From Acidobacteriota bacterium (GTDB taxonomy: Bacteria; Acidobacteriota; Vicinamibacteria; Vicinamibacterales; UBA2999): a stretch of 64,000 nt of DNA. The position numbers and the translations under genes were made by a program. Location of the stretch: contig JAEUQR010000129.1 in the NCBI GenBank assembly GCA_016789705.1, positions 1 through 64,000 of the forward strand. Direction: 5' to 3'. Under the pieces are notes generated by a model. That model had not been told where the DNA came from and searched no databases. It worked only from the letters and a program-made list of their open reading frames with translations. Of this stretch, positions 8,260-15,706 are shown piece by piece (positions within the stretch are counted from its first letter, which is position 1; every line of letters starts with the position of its first letter).

Positions 8260-8948
8260 GCGGTGCGGCCCGCCAGGCGGTCGTGCGGCGTGGGCACGAA
8301 GCGTACGACATCCCCCGGCGCGAGGAGCGCCGGCTCCGGACGCGCCAGGTCGAACATCGCGACCGGCGTGCGGCCGATGAGCCGCCAGCCGCCGGGACTT
8401 TCGCATGGATAGACGCCCGTCTGCCGTCCGGCGATGCCGACGCTGCCGGCCGGTACCGACGTCCGCGGCGCGCTCCGCCGCGGCATCGCGATGGTCGCAT
8501 CGACGCCGCCCAGGTAGGCGAACCCCGGCAGGAAGCCCAGCATGTAGACCCGGTAGCGCCCGGCCGCGTGGCGCGCGACCACGTCGTCCTCCGAACAGCC
8601 GGCAAACGCGGCCACCTCCGGCAGATCCGGACCGAACGTCCCCCCGTAGCAGACGGGAATCTCGACGAGACGGGCCGGTGGCTCCGCCCCCACGGCCGTA
8701 TCCCACGCGTGCGACACCACGGCGTCGAGCGACGCCTGGTCGAACCGCAGCGGATCGACGTGCACGCCGACCGACGCGTACGCCGGTACCACGTCGCGCA
8801 CGCCCGGCACGCGCGCCGCCGCGATGGCGCCGGCGAGCGCCACGGCGCGGCGGTTCACCTCTGGCGCAATCGTGCTCTCGAACTCGACGAGCACGAGACT
8901 GTCGCCCGCGTGGTGCAGCCGCGGCCGCGAGATCGTGGTCACGCTCAT
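8256..8948 (-). CDS. pxpB: 5-oxoprolinase subunit B (KipI/AHS1 family)
   Basis: The 230-residue AHS1 subunit that pairs with PxpC. Conserved segments visible are DSLVLVEFESTIAPEVNRRAVAL at the N-terminus (beta-strand plus helix of the cyclophilin-like fold), ETPVCYGG-type segment EIPVCYGGTFGPDLPEVA (about residues 97-114), LGFLPGFAYLGGVD (about 136-149) and SVGIAGRQTGVYPCESPGGWRLIGRTP (about 168-194), which is the family hallmark. The ATG at 8948 overlaps the mpl stop (ATGA at 8945-8948), so mpl, pxpB, pxpC and murB are coupled in translation. B. subtilis KipI, a kinase inhibitor, is a relative; the operon partner argues for an enzyme subunit. Confidence 0.87.
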   Translation of the reverse strand: MSVTTISRPRLHHAGDSLVLVEFESTIAPEVNRRAVALAGAIAAARVPGVRDVVPAYASVGVHVDPLRFDQASLDAVVSHAWDTAVGAEPPARLVEIPVCYGGTFGPDLPEVAAFAGCSEDDVVARHAAGRYRVYMLGFLPGFAYLGGVDATIAMPRRSAPRTSVPAGSVGIAGRQTGVYPCESPGGWRLIGRTPVAMFDLARPEPALLAPGDVVRFVPTPHDRLAGRTA

Positions 8949-10351
8949 GCGAGCGCCTCGAGCAGCTTGCCGTGGATGCCGCCGAAGCCGCCGTTCGACA
9001 TCACGAGCACGTCATCGCCGTCGCGGGCCTCGCGCGCCACGGTCTCGACGATCGCCTCGACCGACGGCAGCTCGCGCGCGGCGACGCCCGCGGCCGCAAG
9101 ATCACGGACGAGTTCAGGGACGTCGAGACGATCCGCCTCGGGCAACGTATTCCTGAAGACCGGCGCGATGACGACCGCGTCGGCGCCGCCGAACGCCCGG
9201 GCGAAGTCGGACTGGAAGACCCGCCGGCACGACGAGGCCGAGCGCGGCTCGAAGAGTGCCCACAGGCGCCGCCCGGGGCGCGCCGCCCGGAGGGCCGCAA
9301 TCGTTTCGGCAACGGCCGTCGGATGGTGCGCGAAGTCGTCGTAGACGGTGACGCCGCGCCGCTCGCCCACCACCTCCAGCCGCCGCTTCACGCCGCGGAA
9401 GGTCATGAGACCCGTGCGGATCGCGTCGAGCGACAGGCCGCAGTCGTGCGCCACGGCAATCGCCGCGAGGGCGTTGCGCACGTTGTGCTGCCCGAGCAGC
9501 GGCACATCGAGCGTGGCCGTCAGGCCGGACGGTCCGTGCAGCGTGAAGCGCGTGCCGGCGCCCTGCTGTTCGAGACCGGTCGCCCGCCACGTCACGCCGT
9601 CGCCGAGTCCGAACGTCTGCACGCGCGACCGCGCGCCAGCGGCCAGCCCGGCCGCTTCCGCACTGTCGGCGCCGAGCAGCACGAGCCCGCGTCTCGGCAC
9701 GAGGGTGACCAGGCGCCTGAACGCCAGCCGCACGGCGTCGAGGTCCTCGTAGATGTCGGCGTGATCGAACTCGACATTGTTCACGACGGCGATGTCGGGC
9801 AGGTACTTCAGGAACTTCGCGCTCTTGTCGAAATAGGCGCTGTCGTATTCGTCGCCCTCGATGACGAACGCACGCCCCCGGCCCAGCCGGTAGCTGCCGC
9901 CCTGGCCATCCTGCCCGAGGTTGCGCGCGATGCCGCCGACGAGCACCGACGGATCCATGCCGCCGCTCGTCAGCAGCCAGCCCGTGAGTGCCGTGGTCGT
10001 GGTCTTGCCGTGCGTGCCGGCGATGACGATGGCGTCGGCATCCCACAGGAACGTCTCGCGGATGATCTCCGGCATCGAGACATAGCGGATCGAACGATCG
10101 AGCACGGCTTCGAGTTCGGGATTGCCGCGCGAGATGGCGTTGCCGACGACCACGACGTCGATGGCGCCGTGAATGTGCGACTCGTCGTAGCCTTCGAGCA
10201 GCGCGATCCCTTCGGATCGCAGGAAGTCGCTCATCGGCGGATACACATGCGCATCCGAGCCCTGCACGCGGTCGCCGCGGCGCTGCAGCATCGCAGCGAG
10301 CGTGCCCATGGCCGTGCCGCAGATGCCGATGAAATGTACGGTGCGTGGCAT
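8945..10351 (-). CDS. mpl: UDP-N-acetylmuramate:L-Ala-gamma-D-Glu-meso-DAP ligase
   Basis: Recycles murein tripeptide by ligating it directly to UDP-MurNAc, using ATP in the cytoplasm. The 468-residue protein starts with a Rossmann segment FIGICGTAMGTLAAML (7-22) and GSDAHVYPPMS (31-41); the 'GSDANVYPPMS' pattern separates Mpl from MurC. The ATP P-loop is AGTHGKTTTT (111-120). Further Mur-ligase blocks are VEFDHADIYED, GQHNVRNALAAIA and YDDFAHHPTAV. It lies between ldcA and pxpB in the recycling operon; start TGATG shares a base with the ldcA stop. Presence of Mpl implies DAP-containing murein. MurC is the alternative, but the N-terminal signature and context fit Mpl better. Confidence 0.92.
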   Translation of the reverse strand: MPRTVHFIGICGTAMGTLAAMLQRRGDRVQGSDAHVYPPMSDFLRSEGIALLEGYDESHIHGAIDVVVVGNAISRGNPELEAVLDRSIRYVSMPEIIRETFLWDADAIVIAGTHGKTTTTALTGWLLTSGGMDPSVLVGGIARNLGQDGQGGSYRLGRGRAFVIEGDEYDSAYFDKSAKFLKYLPDIAVVNNVEFDHADIYEDLDAVRLAFRRLVTLVPRRGLVLLGADSAEAAGLAAGARSRVQTFGLGDGVTWRATGLEQQGAGTRFTLHGPSGLTATLDVPLLGQHNVRNALAAIAVAHDCGLSLDAIRTGLMTFRGVKRRLEVVGERRGVTVYDDFAHHPTAVAETIAALRAARPGRRLWALFEPRSASSCRRVFQSDFARAFGGADAVVIAPVFRNTLPEADRLDVPELVRDLAAAGVAARELPSVEAIVETVAREARDGDDVLVMSNGGFGGIHGKLLEALA

Positions 10352-11304
10352 CAGCAGACCGCCGGTTCTTCGATGGAGAGGCCGGCGCCACTGGGACCGG
10401 CCGTGAGGCGCGCGGTGACGCCCACGGGCAGCGTCCAGGCCGGCATCTCGGTGTGGCCCGACGGGAACCCGAAGACGACCGGCCCGGGGAAGCGCGCCAG
10501 CAGATCGCGCAGCACGCCGCGCGCCGTGGGCCCGCCGCCGCCCTCGTCGCACCGCGGGAACGTGCCGAGCACGAGGCCGGTCACGCGCGAGAACATCCCG
10601 GCCTGATGCAGCTGCGTCATCAGGCGGTCGAGACGATACGGGCGTTCGCCCACGTCTTCAAGGAAGAGAATCGTGGGCTCGCGCGGAATCACCGCCCACG
10701 GCGTGCCGAGCAGCGCCGCGAGTTGCGTGATGGTGCCGCCAAGCAGCACGCCGTGCGCATCACCCGGACGGAAGACTTCGAGGCCCGCCGGCGTCAGCGT
10801 GCCCATGGGGACGGGCCGCGTCACGGCCGCCATGAACGACGCGCGGTCGTAGCCGCCGATGCCGCGGGCGAGGCGGCCCTCGACCATCGGGCCGTGGAAC
10901 GCGACACCGCCCTGCGCCACGTGCCAGGCCAGGAGCGCCGTGATGTCGCTGTAGCCCACGAAGACCTTGGGGTCGGCGGCCAGCCACCGGGGATCGAGCG
11001 CCGGCAGCAGTTGCTGGCTGCCGTAGCCGCCGCGCACGGCGATGATCCCGCGAATCGACGGGTCACGCCACGCGTCGGCCAGGCAGGCCACGCGCACGGC
11101 CGGCGTGCCGGCCACGTACCCGTGACGCGCCAGCACACGTTCGTCGTACACCGGCTCAAAGCCCAGGGCGCGCAGTTCGTCGGCGCCGCGCGTCAGCTCG
11201 TCGGCCTGCACGGGACTCGCCGGGGCCACGAGGGCGATGCGATCGCCGGGTTGCAGACGCCGCGGGCGCCGGCGCCCGGCGAGCGTGCGTGTCTCGTCAC
11301 TCAT
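10351..11304 (-). CDS. ldcA: LD-carboxypeptidase (peptidase S66)
   Basis: Cytoplasmic serine peptidase that removes the terminal D-Ala from murein tetrapeptide, giving the tripeptide used by Mpl. The 317-residue product has the S66 nucleophile in VGYSDITALL (Ser119), the catalytic Glu in ILFLEDVGERPYRLDR (Glu216) and His in GFPSGHTEMP (His284). This spacing is nearly the same as Ser115/Glu217/His285 in Pseudomonas LdcA. The RGGYGSQQLLPALD block precedes the nucleophile elbow. No signal peptide is present. The start ATG 11304 overlaps the nagZ stop (ATGA) and the stop shares a base with mpl's start. It is embedded between nagZ and mpl, in pathway order. Confidence 0.94.
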   Translation of the reverse strand: MSDETRTLAGRRRPRRLQPGDRIALVAPASPVQADELTRGADELRALGFEPVYDERVLARHGYVAGTPAVRVACLADAWRDPSIRGIIAVRGGYGSQQLLPALDPRWLAADPKVFVGYSDITALLAWHVAQGGVAFHGPMVEGRLARGIGGYDRASFMAAVTRPVPMGTLTPAGLEVFRPGDAHGVLLGGTITQLAALLGTPWAVIPREPTILFLEDVGERPYRLDRLMTQLHQAGMFSRVTGLVLGTFPRCDEGGGGPTARGVLRDLLARFPGPVVFGFPSGHTEMPAWTLPVGVTARLTAGPSGAGLSIEEPAVC

Positions 11305-12392
11305 GCGAATGCTGCCATTTCCGCCGCGACGAGCTGGTGCTCCTCGCATCCGACGACCTGCTTCCAGCCCCTGAGCCGCTCACGGGCCGGAGGGCGCGGC
11401 CCGCCGAGGAAACGGGCCTTCTGCCTTGTCACCCGGGCTACCGCGTCGTCGAGACGCGCCAGCGGAATGTCGCCCGTCTCCACCGCCTTGACGAGCCCTT
11501 CGAGCACGGCGGCCTGCACATCGACGTCGCCGGCGCAGACGAGCACGGCATCACAGCCCGCACGCACCGCGGCCACGGCCGCTTCGGCCGGTGTCCACTG
11601 CTTCGCGATCGCCTTCATCTCGAGGTCGTCGCTCACGATCATGCCCGCGTGGCCGAGTTCCTCGCGCAGCAGCCGCAGCACCACGGGGGAAAGCGTGGCC
11701 GGGCGCGAGTCGTCGAGCGCCGGCACGAGCACGTGCGCCGTCATGACGCAGGCCACACCCGCGGCGATCGCGGCGCGGAAGGGCGCGAACTCCACACCGC
11801 GCAGGCGATCCGGACCGTGCTCGACGAGCGGCAGTTCGAAATGGGAGTCGACCGTCGTGTCGCCGTGCCCCGGGAAGTGCTTGCCACAGGCCGCGACACC
11901 CTCGCCCTGGAGCGCCGAGATGATGGCCGCGCCGAGCGCGGCGGTGCCGGCGGCGTCGTCTGAAAGCGCACGGTCGCCGATGGCCGGATTGGCGGCGTTC
12001 GTGAGCACGTCGAGCACCGGCGCGAAGTCGAGCGTCACGCCGACGGCCCGCAGTTCGCGCGCGAGCGCGGTGGCAAACCGTGTGGCGAGTTCGGGCGAGG
12101 CCGCGCGCCCGAGTGTGGCGGCCGGCGGCCACACGGTGAACGGCGTCTTGAGGCGGGCGACGCGGCCACCTTCCTGATCGACACTCACCCACGCCGGCGC
12201 GCCGGCGCCAAGCGCCTCAACGGAGAACGCGACCTCGAGCACCTGCTCGGGGCTCTCGACGTTGCGTGCGAAGAGCGTGACACCGCCCAGATCGAATTCA
12301 CGAGCGAGGGCGGTGAGCTCCACGGGCACCGCGTGACCGGTGAAGCTCCCGATGAGCACCTGCCCGACGCGTCGACGTAGCGGCATCGGCAT
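11301..12392 (-). CDS. nagZ: Beta-N-acetylhexosaminidase NagZ (GH3)
   Basis: Cleaves GlcNAc from GlcNAc-anhydroMurNAc(-peptide) in the cytoplasm during murein recycling. The 363-residue single GH3 domain carries WVSVDQEGGRVARL (68-81), the NagZ loop KHFPGHGDTTVDSH (171-184) with the His acid/base of the His/Asp dyad, and MIVSDDLEMKAI (251-262) holding the nucleophilic Asp. There is no signal peptide, as expected for NagZ and unlike periplasmic GH3 glucosidases. ATG 12392 is chosen from two nearby ATGs (12392, 12386) and lies about 6 nt after the predicted transcription start. It is the first gene of the seven-gene murein operon and divergent from a GHMP kinase. Confidence 0.94.
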   Translation of the reverse strand: MPMPLRRRVGQVLIGSFTGHAVPVELTALAREFDLGGVTLFARNVESPEQVLEVAFSVEALGAGAPAWVSVDQEGGRVARLKTPFTVWPPAATLGRAASPELATRFATALARELRAVGVTLDFAPVLDVLTNAANPAIGDRALSDDAAGTAALGAAIISALQGEGVAACGKHFPGHGDTTVDSHFELPLVEHGPDRLRGVEFAPFRAAIAAGVACVMTAHVLVPALDDSRPATLSPVVLRLLREELGHAGMIVSDDLEMKAIAKQWTPAEAAVAAVRAGCDAVLVCAGDVDVQAAVLEGLVKAVETGDIPLARLDDAVARVTRQKARFLGGPRPPARERLRGWKQVVGCEEHQLVAAEMAAFA

Positions 12393-12404
12393 GCGAATAC
12401 GAGC

Positions 12405-12412
12405 ATTATAAT
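12405..12412. promoter_or_regulatory. Divergent promoter with overlapping -10 boxes
   Basis: The 8-bp near-palindrome ATTATAAT gives TATAAT on the plus strand (12407-12412) and TATAAT on the minus strand (12410 to 12405). The plus-strand box ends 6 nt before GTG 12419, so the kinase mRNA should be leaderless. The minus-strand box predicts a start near 12398, about 6 nt before nagZ ATG 12392. Two polymerases could not occupy both boxes at once, so the two operons should compete. Confidence 0.6.
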
Positions 12413-12418
12413 TCCGCC

Positions 12419-13414
12419 GTGACCGTGACCGCTTCCGCCCCGACGCGTGTGGATCTCGCCGGCGGCACCATCGACATCTGGCCGCTCTACCTGCTCCACC
12501 CGGGTGCACAGACCCTGAACGCCGCCCTGACCATCCGCACGACGGTGCGCCTCGAGGCGCGGGCCGATGAGGGTATCGTGCTCGTGTCAGAGGACCTCGG
12601 CATCACCACACCGCCCCTGCCCTTCGACGCCCTGCCGCACGAAACGACCCTGCCGCTCCTGGCCAGGCTGGCGCACGCGTTCGGGGCGCGTGGTCTCACG
12701 GTCACGACGCGCAGCGATGCGCCGGCCGGCGCCGGCATCGCCGGGTCTTCGGCCCTGAACATCGCCGTCACGGCGGCGCTGTCGGCGTGGACAGGGCGAC
12801 ACCTCGACCACGAGGGGATCCTCGAGGTGGCCAAGAACGTCGAGGCCCAGGTGATTCGCGTGCCCACAGGCCTCCAGGACTACCGCCCGGCGCTCTACGG
12901 CGGCGTGGCCGCGGTGGAACTCGGCCCATTCGGCGCGGCCCGCGTGGCACTGCCGGTGGATGCCGCGGCGCTCGGCGCGCGGTTGGCGCTCTGCTACACG
13001 GGCGCCCCCCGCCAGTCGGGCATCAACAACTGGGAGATCACCAAGCGCCGCATCGATGGCGACGCGGCCGTCACCGCGGCCTTCGACGCCATCGTCGATG
13101 CCACCACGCGGATGCGGGCGGCACTCGTGGCCGGCGACTGGCCCGGCGCCGGCGCCTGTCTGGCCGAGGAGTGGTCGACGCGGAAGCAGCTCGCGCCCGG
13201 CGTCACCACCCCCACCATCGACGCCCTGCTCGACGCCGCGCGGGCGGCCGGTGCGTGGGGCGGCAAAGTGTGCGGGGCCGGTGGCGGCGGCTGCCTCTTC
13301 GCCCTGGCGCCGCCCGACCGCGTGGACGCCATTCGCGACCTGTGGCGCGCGGCCGGCGCGCGCGTGCTCGACACGGGTATCGACCCGGAAGGACTGCAGG
13401 TGACGACCTCATGA
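12419..13414 (+). CDS. GHMP-superfamily sugar kinase
   Basis: A 331-residue small-molecule kinase. The three GHMP motifs are visible: motif 1 near the N-terminus (APTRVDLAGGTIDI, 7-20), the Gly/Ser-rich ATP loop PAGAGIAGSSALNIA (102-116) and motif 3 GGKVCGAGGGGCLFAL (281-296). The motif 1 form PxRVDLAGGxxD is shared with heptose-7-phosphate kinase and fucokinase-like members, so a sugar or sugar phosphate is a better guess than mevalonate. GTG 12419 is fixed by the -10 box 6 nt upstream. It is divergent from nagZ, which raises the possibility of a murein-sugar substrate, but that is inference from position only. It is coupled (ATGA) to the small gene downstream. Confidence 0.8.
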   Translation: MTVTASAPTRVDLAGGTIDIWPLYLLHPGAQTLNAALTIRTTVRLEARADEGIVLVSEDLGITTPPLPFDALPHETTLPLLARLAHAFGARGLTVTTRSDAPAGAGIAGSSALNIAVTAALSAWTGRHLDHEGILEVAKNVEAQVIRVPTGLQDYRPALYGGVAAVELGPFGAARVALPVDAAALGARLALCYTGAPRQSGINNWEITKRRIDGDAAVTAAFDAIVDATTRMRAALVAGDWPGAGACLAEEWSTRKQLAPGVTTPTIDALLDAARAAGAWGGKVCGAGGGGCLFALAPPDRVDAIRDLWRAAGARVLDTGIDPEGLQVTTS

Positions 13415-13707
13415 CACGCCGCCCCGATGCGCTCGCCGAAATCAGGAAGCTCTACTACGGCACGACGAAGGCCACGGTGGTCCGCGATCTCGACCGCGCC
13501 ATCGACCTCCTGAAAGGCCTGCCGAGTGACGACGAGCGCGAGAAGGCGGCCGTCTACATGGACGGCCTCGCCCAGATGCGGTCGGAGTGGGGGGTGAAGA
13601 GCCAGGCACCCGCCGGCGGCGCGAAGCCCCTTGCCGGCGCGAAGAAGACGGCGGCGCCGGCGCGGGCGCCGCGCGGCGGCCGCGGCCGGGCGTCGAAGGC
13701 GCGCTAG
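13411..13707 (+). CDS. Small basic protein of unknown function
   Basis: A 98-residue protein I do not recognise. Residues 1-65 look like a compact helical domain (RRPDALAEIRKLYYGTTKAT, then an acidic helix SDDEREKAAVYMDGLAQMRS). Residues 66-98 form a low-complexity Ala/Lys/Arg/Gly tail resembling those of nucleic-acid-binding proteins. It starts inside the stop of the GHMP kinase (ATGA at 13411-13414), so it is probably made with the kinase. Its stop codon overlaps by 4 nt the stop of the convergent gene on the minus strand. Confidence 0.7.
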   Translation: MTRRPDALAEIRKLYYGTTKATVVRDLDRAIDLLKGLPSDDEREKAAVYMDGLAQMRSEWGVKSQAPAGGAKPLAGAKKTAAPARAPRGGRGRASKAR

Positions 13708-14510
13708 CCGTTCGACGACTTCACGAGACGCTTCCGCGCCGCAAGACGCAGCGCCTCCGGCACGTTGCGATCGATCGACAGGGCGCGCACGTCGCGTTCG
13801 ATGAGGCGCTGCATCAGCGTCATCGACATCGCCACCGGCGTCTTCGGATTGCGGGTGAGCGACGCCGCCACGCCGTAGTTCTTCACCCACGCCCGGTTCT
13901 GGCCGATGGCCCGCAGCACGTCTTCGGCGACATTGGCCATCTTCGCGAAGCTCTCGACTTCGGCGCTCGTGAGCTTCGGCGACGACAGCACGGCCGACGA
14001 CACCATCTTGTTGGGATCGCGGATGAGCAACGCGCGCACTTCGCGCGAGCCCTTCATCGCCGCGCGCACGCGCTCGACGACGTTCATCTGCTGGATCTGC
14101 TGCGTGATCGACTGTCCGGGTTCGGCGGGCCTCTCGCCCTCGGGTTCGTCGGCGATCGTGTCCCACACGTCACCGCCGGCCTGCAACAGCGGTGTCTCGT
14201 CTTCGATGGCCGACGTCTCGGGTCCGGGCACCGGGGTGATGCCGCGGGCGGCGAAGAAGCGCGCGAGTTCGGCCGGCGTGTCGGACCGCGCGAGCACGGC
14301 GGCGAGCGGCGCCGGCGGAATGGCCGCGAGCGTCTGCTCCGCGGCCGCCCGCACGTCGGCGTCCGCGTCGTCGACGAGCAGCGCCAGGAGCGCGAGCTGT
14401 TCCTGGCCGCGCGGTGCCACGTGACCGAGCGCCGCGTCGAGACGCACGTCGCGCGGCACGTCGGGCTTCCGGAAGCTGTCGAGGAGCAGCGTCTTCAGGC
14501 CACAGTCCAT
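13704..14510 (-). CDS. Alpha-helical repeat protein, function unknown
   Basis: A 268-residue protein without a signal peptide. The N-terminal third has HEAT-like repeat features: helices with the pattern LDAALGHVAPRGQEQLALLA and LLVDDADADVRAAAEQTLAA. A linker rich in Pro/Glu (about 100-150) leads to a second helical domain with VRALLIRDPNKMVSSAVLSS and a repeat-like continuation ending in NVPEALRLAARKRLVKS. Such 'RDPNKxVxxAxL' repeats occur in uncharacterised Acidobacteriota and delta-proteobacterial proteins. ATG 14510 is chosen because it makes TGATG with the RodZ-like gene's stop; the frame continues upstream without support. It is the last gene of the 14980-13704 unit. Confidence 0.7.
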   Translation of the reverse strand: MDCGLKTLLLDSFRKPDVPRDVRLDAALGHVAPRGQEQLALLALLVDDADADVRAAAEQTLAAIPPAPLAAVLARSDTPAELARFFAARGITPVPGPETSAIEDETPLLQAGGDVWDTIADEPEGERPAEPGQSITQQIQQMNVVERVRAAMKGSREVRALLIRDPNKMVSSAVLSSPKLTSAEVESFAKMANVAEDVLRAIGQNRAWVKNYGVAASLTRNPKTPVAMSMTLMQRLIERDVRALSIDRNVPEALRLAARKRLVKSSNG

Positions 14511-14980
14511 CAGCGCGTCCGTCCCGGGGCCGCCGCGGCCACGGTGCCCGCCCCGCGCGACGTGTCGCCGACGGCCGCCGACCGCGGCCACAGCAGGTAC
14601 GCGGCCACGACGAGGGCCACGATCACGCCCACGGCCAGGCCGGTGAGGATGACCGACGTCCAGCCACGCGGCCGGACCGGCAGGTCGGCCACCGGCCCCT
14701 GCGGCGGGCCCGGCGGCGGGAGCGCGTCGGGATACCGGCCCAGGAAGACACGCAGAGTCTCTTCGGGATCGAGGCCGACTTCCCTCGCGTACGCCCGCAC
14801 GACCGCGCGGCGGAAGATCCCGGGCGGCAGGCGGTCGATCTGATTGCGCTCGAGCGCGTCGAGGGTGCGCACGCCGAGCTTCGTGACATCGGCCACGTCG
14901 CGCAGCGTCCGGCCGGCCGCCTCGCGCGTCGTGCGCAACGCGAGTCCGAAGTCTTCGGCTGTCTCGAGTCCCACAGTCAT
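14510..14980 (-). CDS. Short RodZ-like protein: helix-turn-helix plus one membrane segment
   Basis: A 156-residue protein with an N-terminal RodZ/Xre-type HTH (about residues 9-80: LRTTREAAGRTLRDVADVTK, then IDRLPPGIFRRAVVRAYARE) and a Pro-rich linker. One transmembrane helix follows (about 107-133, WTSVILTGLAVGVIVALVVA). RodZ links MreB to the membrane for rod shape. Here only about 20 residues follow the membrane helix, so the periplasmic domain of full RodZ is missing. It could be a minimal RodZ or a membrane-tethered regulator. It has its own TTGACT-17-TAACAT promoter and is coupled to the helical-repeat gene downstream. Confidence 0.75.
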   Translation of the reverse strand: MTVGLETAEDFGLALRTTREAAGRTLRDVADVTKLGVRTLDALERNQIDRLPPGIFRRAVVRAYAREVGLDPEETLRVFLGRYPDALPPPGPPQGPVADLPVRPRGWTSVILTGLAVGVIVALVVAAYLLWPRSAAVGDTSRGAGTVAAAAPGRTR

Positions 14981-15016
14981 CCAGTTGCCGATCGAGGCTC
15001 GCGCCTCAATCCACCG

Positions 15017-15045
15017 ATGTTAGTTACGCCTCAGCCGTCAGTCAA
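15017..15045 (-). promoter_or_regulatory. Sigma70-type promoter of the RodZ-like gene
   Basis: Reading the minus strand, TTGACT (15045-15040) lies 17 nt upstream of TAACAT (15022-15017). The predicted start is near 15010, giving a leader of about 30 nt before ATG 14980. The -35 box overlaps the stop codon of the ThiE-like gene. Confidence 0.55.
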
Positions 15046-15706
15046 TCGCGGTGACGGCGTCGTCGACGGCCCGTCGCACCGCGACGCCAACCGTTTCGCC
15101 GGGCCGCGGGAGGAACAGCCCGATGGCCGCCATACCGAAGGCACCGCTTGCCGCCACCCAGGGCCAGTGCGCCGGGCCGAGGCCGCCGATGGCGAAGACC
15201 GGCACTCGCGCCTCCGCCACCAGGACCGCGAGGCCGGCCGGACCAAGCGTCGGGCTGCCGGCGGGCTTCGACACCGACGGGGCCGCGGTGCCGGCGACGA
15301 GGGCGTCCACCGGACCTGCGGCGGCCACGTCGGCGACCGTGTGCACGGCGCGGGTCATCCACGTGCCCGCCGGAACCCATACGCGCGCGACGGCCGCGGG
15401 GAGCGAACCGTGCCGCAGATGCAGCCCGGCGGCGGCGACGGCCGCGACATCGGCGCGATCGTTGACCACGATGCGTGTCCGGCCGGCAGCAATCGCCAGA
15501 AGGGCGCGGGTGAGCGCCAGGAGGGCGGCACCGCCCAGGTCGGGCTCCCGCACCTGGAAGAAGGCCACCCCGCAGGCCGCCGCCGCCTCGACCTGTTCAG
15601 CGAGCAGCGCCGGCGCGTCGTCGAGCGCGCGGCCGGCGGCAGCCGCGAGCCGGCGCCGATCGCTCACGATACCGAGCCGCGAGACCGGCGCGACCCGCGT
15701 GGTCAC
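15038..15706 (-). CDS. Divergent ThiE/TenI-family protein
   Basis: A 222-residue TIM-barrel protein of the thiamine-phosphate synthase/TenI family. It keeps a degenerate N-terminal FFQVREPDLGG (family VQLREK), VVNDRADVAAVAAAGLHL (NDRxDlAxxxxAdGvHL) and the phosphate-binding IGGLGPAHW region. The residues expected at 'GxHLGQ' read LRHGS and the Ser/Thr-Lys phosphate loop is altered, so ThiE activity is doubtful; a TenI-like thiazole tautomerase or another role is possible. No other thi genes are nearby. GTG 15706 overlaps the stop of the small membrane gene upstream (GTGA). An in-frame start further in is less likely. Confidence 0.7.
   Translation of the reverse strand: MTTRVAPVSRLGIVSDRRRLAAAAGRALDDAPALLAEQVEAAAACGVAFFQVREPDLGGAALLALTRALLAIAAGRTRIVVNDRADVAAVAAAGLHLRHGSLPAAVARVWVPAGTWMTRAVHTVADVAAAGPVDALVAGTAAPSVSKPAGSPTLGPAGLAVLVAEARVPVFAIGGLGPAHWPWVAASGAFGMAAIGLFLPRPGETVGVAVRRAVDDAVTAID

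Noticed and set aside
8945-10351. Calling this gene murC
   Set aside because: The GSDAHVYPPMS segment and the neighbours nagZ and ldcA fit Mpl; MurC has a different N-terminal pattern.
8405-10606. Open frame of 733 codons on the plus strand
   Set aside because: Antisense to pxpB and mpl, with Arg/His/Ala-rich content and no recognisable domain.
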